DNA of 64,000 bases from Diplocarpon mali (taxonomy: Eukaryota > Ascomycota > Leotiomycetes > Helotiales > Drepanopezizaceae): positions 32,581 to 96,580 of the forward strand of contig JAENRP010000165.1 in NCBI GenBank assembly GCA_024741835.1. Reading direction: 5' to 3'. Position 1 is the stretch's first letter, and the number at the start of each line of letters is the position of its first letter. The notes under the pieces were generated by a model. That model was given only the letters and a program-made list of their open reading frames with translations. It had not been told where the DNA came from and made no database searches. Shown in pieces: positions 58,584-64,000 of the stretch. A program made the translations under genes and the position numbers.

Positions 58584-60356
58584 CTACATGCCCATCCCCA
58601 GCACCGCCAACCGCCCACCCGTAACCTCCTCCCCCGCCCACCCCACCACCAGATGGCACCTCATCCACAACACCCTCTGCTCGAACAGCCTCACCTCGTC
58701 GTCACTCATCATGGGGATCGCTTCGATGCTACGGCCAAACAGCTGTTCCCAGGCACGCGGGCTCCAGAGCAGCTTCCCCGCGGCGACGCTGCCCGTCTCG
58801 TCGAGCAGGGTGCCGAGGATGCCGGGGTTGAGAGAGAGGGGGACGGGCTTGGAGCAGTTGCGGCACGGGGTGGCGGGGCTGTTGGCGTAGATGGGGACGC
58901 CACAACTGGACAGCTTCCGATTAGCCGTTTTCCTGTCACGGGTGAGAGGAGTGGCGGGGAGGGATGTACCATTCTGAACGCATAAGCATGTTCCTCCGGT
59001 GCAGAGTCACCAGCGATATGTCCATGATCGTAACATTGAGGAAGCCCGTGAACGTCTGGTCTCCATCAGAACGGACCCTGTCCCAAGTGGGCATCATCAG
59101 CAAGGCTGCTCTTACTTTTCGATTTTTGAGCCCAAAGAACAAGAGGCAGAAGGAGAAGAGGAGAAGAGAAGAAGAGGAGAAGAGGAAAAAGAAGAAAAAG
59201 AAGAAAAAGAAAAAACACAAACCATCGATCCAGCTCCGCCAGCGTAAACAACATCCTCACCACCCCCGTCTCCGCACTCTCCACATCCCAGACCCCCTCC
59301 GGAAATTCGGCCTTCAGACTCTCCCTCTTCGTCCTGGCCGTCGCGTACCGCCGCAGCCAGGCCGCGTCGGGAAAGTCGGGCTCGACGTCGAGCATCGTCG
59401 CGTGCAGGATGCTCACGCTGCCCCGGCCCGAGGGCTGGGCCTTGTAGCCCGGGCCGGTGATGAGGAGGATCGTGCGGCCGGGCTGCCACGGCTCCGCCGA
59501 GGCGACCTGGCCGGCCCAGAGCGTCATCCGGCACGCGCCCGTGTGGTCGAAGATGCCGACCTCGGCAAGGGCGCTCTCCGTGCCGTCTCGGCGCTGGATC
59601 GTCTTCCGAGCCCCGATGCTCTGGACGCACACGAGGATCCTGGCGCCTGCGACGCCGTCGTGGCCGCCCTGGAGCCAGCTGTCCAGCGTCATGAGGCCGG
59701 GGAGCGCGTGCCCGCGGCGGTATCCGAGGGGAGCGTGGCAGCCGCCGTCGGTGCTGGGCGTCGCGTGGAGGAGGACGTGGTCGGAGGTGACGCGGCCCGG
59801 GAACATGTTGGCAGAGACCGCGACGCAGGGGAGAGCTGGGGGGCTGGTCTTGGACTGGTTGGAGATGAAGACGGTCCAGAGCGAGAGGAGCTGGCCGAGC
59901 TGGAGTGGGTACGGATGGTGGGCGAAGTAGAGCTTGATCTGCGGGAGAGCATCGTCAACAAAGAGCCCTTGCAGCCAGAGAGGTACAGACCGAGATGGCT
60001 GCGAGGTCATCCTTCACGATCAAGGAATGGAAGCCCGTAGCCTTGGGTTGCTTGGGACTGATGCCCAAAAACGTGCCGAGGTTGACGACGCGACCGACAA
60101 ATGTGACTGCATGGGGACCTGGAACCAACTGTGCGATGCCGAGTTCCTCGTACTCTCGTGCAGGGTTCCACTGGCGGCTCAAGGGGTCGAGCGCATCGGA
60201 GAGCTCCCCTTCGGTGAAGCCGTCACCAGGTTTGACGGGAGATGCATCTGCGACTCCTTTGCCTGCCAGAACCTCTCTCTGGTAGAATGACTGGACGGAC
60301 GGACGCGGAGCCTCCATCGTGAGCTCAGCGGGCCCGGAGATCACGGTGCAGGCCAA
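58584..60356 (-). CDS. OB-fold single-strand DNA-binding protein, RPA1/MEIOB-like
   Basis: About 503 residues from exons 60356-59991, 59938-59223, 59077-58970 and 58905-58584; all phases close. The layout resembles the RPA1 large subunit and its meiotic relative MEIOB: a first OB-type segment (GPHAVTFVGRVVNLGTFLGI, GFHSLIVKDDLAAIS), a second (HDGVAGARILVCVQSIGARK, VGIFDHTGACRMTLWAGQ), and a C-terminal OB fold with a zinc-ribbon-like ECCGVPIYANSPATPCRNC and ending NPGILGTLLDETGSVAAGKL, WSPRAWEQLFGRS. MEIOB acts in meiotic recombination; that role here is inference. Intron 2 (59078-59222) is pyrimidine-rich on the coding strand. An alternative start, MEAPRPSVQSF, lies at 60317. The 320 bp upstream separate it from INO1, which runs in the same direction. 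Confidence 0.8.
59115..59216 (-). repeat. Intronic polypyrimidine (TTC/TTTTTC) tract
   Basis: Nearly pure purine on the + strand (GAAGAG, AAAAAG, AGAAGA units), hence pyrimidine on the coding strand of the OB-fold gene, within its second intron. It parallels the tract in the MFS gene intron. Lys/Glu/Arg-rich frames read on the + strand are spurious. Confidence 0.85.
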
Positions 60357-60463
60357 GGAGTTGACGGGATGGACCAGGAGAAGTGGAGAGTAGCCGCACG
60401 TGGGGTCGCTCGCTTACCCAGCCAATCCCGGCCCGAGCTGGACAGTCAACCAAATCAACATCC

Positions 60464-60471
60464 ATCACGTG
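60464..60471. promoter_or_regulatory. E-box (ATCACGTG) upstream of the OB-fold gene
   Basis: CACGTG at 60466-60471 sits about 110 bp upstream of the OB-fold gene start codon in a 320-bp intergenic space. A candidate bHLH/Cbf1 site only. Confidence 0.35.
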
Positions 60472-60676
60472 CTACTGGAAAACAAGCCGAGAAGAACAAT
60501 AGTGCTTCATTTTATTTCTAGGGATTCTCACAAACGAAAACATTGCACGTCACCTGGGGGGGAAGAATGAGCCCCGAGAGAACCATCGACCAACTTGCAG
60601 CCTCCGCCACCCATCGCACGCACCACATCAGAGCAACCGGATCCCCAAGACAACCAAGCTCCTGAACGCTCACCTT

Positions 60677-62391
60677 CTAAAACAGCTTGTGCTCAAGAGT
60701 CATATCGTTCTCGGGCTCAAGGCCAACACAGGCGCGGAAGATGTTGACCAAGGCGCTACGCTGCTTCGCGAGAGCGTTGATGACGGGCGTTCCGGGTGGG
60801 GTCAACGGGGCCTTGAGCATGAAGCTCAGGACGGAGAGGACGCTGTGGAAGTTCTTGAAGTCCTTGGTGGTCGCACCGTCAGTGGATGATGCCTTCCATT
60901 GAATGCGAGTGAACATCTCGGCCAGGATGACCAAGTCGATGATCAACGGAGAGGCCAGAAGAGAGTCCTCGCACACATTGAAGAGGCTACCATGGATTAG
61001 CATGCGCGGCAAGGAGGCATCAGGGGAGGCTTACGAGATGGTTTGGTGGCCGCCCATGAAGATCTCGGCATAGTACTCGTCCAGCGCGCGCTTGTTGTCA
61101 CCGACAGCCGGCATGTACTTGATGACGACCGTGTGGTCTGGGTGCTCGCCCTCCTTGTAGAGGACCGTGTTGGCAGCCACCATGTCGTCGACAACGTTGG
61201 ACTTGGAGATTTCCTTGGAGCGGAATTGCTTCTGGGAGCTCAGGTTCTTGCCATCGTTGTTGCCAAGATGGTTGTAGCTGGCAATCGAGGTGAGCTTGAT
61301 CCCGGCAGAGATCAGGAAGTCGACCAAGGCGGACTTCATCTTGGTCTGGCCAGACTTGAAGTCATCGCCGCCAATAAAGGCGTTGTGCTTCTCCGCAAGC
61401 TCAATGGCCCCCGGCACAAAGGTGTTCTGGGGCGAGCCATTGATGAAGGGCGCCCCCTCGAGAATACAGGCAACGGCGAAGACCGTGGACGGGGAGACCT
61501 CCTCGTGTCCGTTCTCGATGGCCTTCATGAGGTTCTCGGCGGTGTCGTTGACGCCATCAACCAGCTCGGAGAAGCGCTCCGTGTTGGCAGTCCATTGAAC
61601 AATGACCTTCTCCAGGCCATGGCTCGTCTTGAAATCGCTGGCGGGAGGTTAGCAGACCGCGCAAACGGGTAGACGGGGATGATGGCCTACCGGATGTCCT
61701 TGCGGATCTTCTCGACGTGTTCCAGGGAAGCCTTGCCCCCTGGCAGCACGTTATCGGCACGGCCCTCCTGGTTGGCAGCGATGAAGTCCGGGTAGTAGAT
61801 GCTGGGAAGCGGCACCATGGCAGCCATCTCCTTGCTGACCTGGGCCTTCAAGGTGGGCTCGAGGACGGCGGCCCGGTCCATCGCCTCAGAGAGGTTCATG
61901 CCGCTAATGTCCCACCCACCGATGACGAGGTCATTGGGGTGGACCATTGGCAGGACGTTTTGGAAGGGGATGTTGACGTCCTTGGAGGTTTTAGCGCTGG
62001 TGCCGAGCTTGACGGTCGAGCCCATGACGAGGGAGCCATAGTAGTTGGCAGCACGGTCACCCTCACGCGTGGCCCACGAGATGTTGCGGCGGTTAGCGAT
62101 GATCCCGGCCGTGACCGTGGTGCCGTTGTTGCCGCCCCAGCCGACCAGCATCATCCCAGTCTTGGGAACCTTGCGATCGACCTTGAAGTCGTAGAGGGTC
62201 TCCTTGGGAGTGGCTACGAACGTGCCGTCGGTGGTCTCCTCGACGAGGGTGGTGCGGTAGGAGTACCTGGAGCGGATCTCCGCGTCCGTGTAGACCACGT
62301 TGGGGGAGTTGACGGTGAACAGCTCCTGGCTGGAGGCAGCACAGGAGCCGGGGGAGCCGGCGACCGCGGAATCATCAGCGTGAGGAGCCAT
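60677..62391 (-). CDS. INO1: Inositol-3-phosphate synthase
   Basis: NAD-dependent enzyme that converts glucose 6-phosphate to 1D-myo-inositol 3-phosphate, the first step of inositol and phosphatidylinositol synthesis. Exons 62391-61691, 61637-61035 and 60986-60677 give 537 residues, the usual size. Diagnostic pieces: [20 protein letters not shown] (nucleotide-binding loop, about residues 82-101), [100 protein letters not shown] and [20 protein letters not shown]. Cytosolic. In yeast INO1 is repressed by inositol; I did not find a clear UASINO element (CATGTGAAAT) upstream, so the control here is unknown. The 5' region contains a poly-T run at about 62463-62471. Confidence 0.97.
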
Positions 62392-63839
62392 TTCGTCGAC
62401 GGAGGTGCGGTTGTTGTTGGGAGGTGCAGAGCAATTGGGATTGGGAGAAGTAGGTATGTATTATTTTTTTTAGGTGACGGTCTTGGCTGAGGATATCTGA
62501 CTGATGGTGGAAGAAGCTGGGAGGAGCTCAGTTGAGGGAAAGGCTATTTATCTGGTGTTGGATGCGTCCAGTGCTCCAGCGGCTGGGGAGGAACGCTTTC
62601 CAGCGTGCTGATTGTGGCAACTGCGAGGGAGCGGGTGAGCAAGAGATCGTCAAGGTGAATGGGGGAGGGATGAGGGGATGGCAAGGACGAAGAGGTCTCT
62701 CGGGGGGAAACATCCAGCGCAGGTCTCAACGACTGTGGTATAGCTGCTGAGAAAGGGCCGCAGGAGTCTGCGCGGCACGAGCAGGAGCATCTTGACAGCT
62801 GCGGATGCCGGGGTGGCGTCTGCGGAGTCGGCCTTCCAACCGATCGATCCAGGACCGATGTGAAGATGGAGCGCGGGCGCGGGGAGAGGCACTTACGAGT
62901 TGAGGAGAGTGGAAAACGTCTTGCCGACTGTTGGTGATTACACTCGCGGGAGTGTAATCGACGAGGGATGTGGAGGATGGGGTGGGCGGAAATGGGTTGT
63001 GGAGGGTGTCTCCGGTGCGAGCAGTAAAGCCGGGTGTTTTGAAGGTGGAGGGGGAGGTGGTGGTGTTGTGGTGTTGTGGTGTTGTGGAGAGATGGAGAGT
63101 TGTTGTAGGAAAAAACCCCTCACCACCCGAGGGGGCTTGTCCTCTTTAAAGAAGACTGCTCGGCGCTCGTTGAGATCCAAGCCCGTCTGCCCCACCACCT
63201 TGGCCGGCTGCACCCATGGAGGAGGGGCTCGAGCCGCCCCCGTACCTGGGTTGGAATACGTGCGAGAGTCCCCCCCACCAGAGTTTACTATACGGCATCC
63301 TTCAGACTTCCTGGGCAGTGCGATAAGCCGGGCCTCATCTCGTGCCCGTGACCCCGCGGTGAGGGAGATGGCATGCGTCCCGATCCCCGGTCCACGGTTT
63401 CCGGTCCACGGTTTCCGGTCCACGGTTTCCGGTCCACGGTTCCCGGTCCCCGGTCCCGCCGCCCGTCCTCCCGAGTCGGCGGGCGGAAGCCGACATCTCG
63501 CCCTCCTGATCAGATGACATGCCCGGAGCTCGTCCGCGACTGCATTCTCCCCCGCTCCCTTCTCGCTGTTCTCGTCAACACATCGTCGTCTTCCGACGTC
63601 AGTATCTCCGCCCATCTGGCGGTCAGCCTCCCCTATCTCGCTAGTCCCCTACCAAGCGCTTGGCGCCGGCTGGACGGCCTCACCGCTCCACGCCACTGCC
63701 AGGCACCATCGCGGCAACACGCTCGTCTGATCACGAGATCTCTCTGACAGTCTGCGCTGCTGCGATGTTGCTTGCATCGGCTTCATCTGCAAGCGCGGGC
63801 TGGGAACATCGTCCTACGCGCACCCGGTCCGAGGCTCGC
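62392..63839. other. Upstream region of INO1, no gene recognised
   Basis: Overlapping frames up to about 225 residues exist on both strands across 62900-63750 but carry no family signal and run through a minisatellite. The INO1 promoter should lie in the first several hundred bases. Confidence 0.5.
63389..63457. repeat. 14-bp minisatellite (GGTCCACGGTTTCC)
   Basis: Five adjacent units: three exact copies at 63389-63430, a fourth with one change (ending TTCCC) and a fifth shortened GGTCCCCGGTCCC. It is about 1 kb upstream of the INO1 start. Expected to vary in copy number between strains. Confidence 0.92.
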
Positions 63840-64000
63840 GTGTGTATATGTATGTATATATGTATGTATGTATACATATACACATATACACATATATACA
63901 TATATACATATATACATATATACATATATACATATATACATATATACATATATACATATATACATATATACATATATACATATATACATATATACATATA
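63840..64000. repeat. (CATATATA)n microsatellite, runs off the window
   Basis: GTATATGTATGTATAT units turn into ACATATACACATATAC and then into a regular 8-bp CATATATA repeat from about 63890 to the last base. The array continues beyond the window. Tyr/Met/Ile/Val frames across it are artefacts. Confidence 0.95.

Noticed and set aside
58964..60040. Plus-strand frame of 358 residues with a Lys/Glu/Arg-rich run
   Set aside because: It is antisense to the OB-fold gene, whose spliced frame has clear family motifs; the basic run is the intronic repeat read backwards.
61717..62490. Plus-strand frame of 257 residues opposite INO1
   Set aside because: Exact antisense of a highly conserved exon; Val/Gly/Asp-rich composition is the usual shadow of such a gene.
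63731..63997. Tyr/Met/Ile/Cys repeat frames at the right edge
   Set aside because: They are translations of the CATATATA microsatellite.

Overview
The window is nuclear DNA from a filamentous ascomycete (Pezizomycotina). The evidence is short spliceosomal introns of about 48-310 nt with GT..AG or GC..AG ends and TAAC-type branch sites, a group VI (Sln1-type) hybrid histidine kinase, an ATG2 of about 2190 residues, a class III alcohol dehydrogenase with the fungal exon layout, and AT-rich blocks where repeats carry C-to-T/G-to-A decay like repeat-induced point mutation (RIP). The class cannot be fixed from this sequence alone; Leotiomycetes is only a guess. All genes appear to be single-copy core genes; there is no operon, CRISPR array, prophage or secondary-metabolite cluster.

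Layout. 1-2 kb: no recognisable gene. 2.0-2.8 kb (-): small AP-1-like bZIP factor. 4.9-5.8 kb (-): V-ATPase proteolipid c, divergent from SNU13 (6.2-6.8 kb, +). 7.6-10.5 kb (-): INPP5F/Sac2-like phosphoinositide phosphatase, divergent from a BMT6-like rRNA methyltransferase (11.3-12.5 kb, +). 12.6-14.3 kb (-): F-box/leucine-rich-type protein. 15.6-17.3 kb (+): monocarboxylate-type MFS transporter. 18.3-23.0 kb (+): Sln1-type osmosensor kinase in 11 exons. 24.4-25.9 kb (+): glutathione-dependent formaldehyde dehydrogenase, convergent with a ubiquitin-like/AN1 zinc-finger fusion (26.5-27.1 kb, -). 27.1-35.3 kb is a gene-poor island with hairpins, AT-rich decayed repeats, a probable transposase relic and one frameshifted pseudogene. 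35.3-42.0 kb (-): ATG2. 43.2-45.1 kb (+): cytochrome b5-acyl-CoA dehydrogenase fusion. 46.3-51.6 kb (+): NUP2-like FG nucleoporin with a RanBD. 51.7 kb: 36-base assembly gap. 52.3-54.2 kb (-): ADGF/ADA2-like adenosine deaminase. 54.5-55.8 kb: complete but dead Tc1/mariner element with its terminal repeats. 56.0-56.5 kb (-): peroxisomal SCP2 protein. 57.55-57.74 kb (-): U2 snRNA gene. 58.6-60.4 kb (-): RPA1/MEIOB-like OB-fold protein. 60.7-62.4 kb (-): inositol-3-phosphate synthase. 63.8-64 kb: long AT microsatellite running off the window.

The genes do not form one pathway. Several concern membrane lipids and the vacuole (V-ATPase c, ATG2 lipid transfer, PI4P phosphatase, inositol synthesis, SCP2); others handle RNA (SNU13, U2, BMT6). 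I found no new multi-gene system. The most notable items are a 76-residue ubiquitin-like domain ending in Gly-Gly fused to an AN1 finger, a fungal MEIOB/RPA1-like protein, two GC-AG introns, 13- and 15-nt microexons, two stop-free introns of 3n length, and the Tc1/mariner relic. Coordinates of spliced genes are the first to last coding base; exon positions are in each entry and were checked for reading-frame closure.
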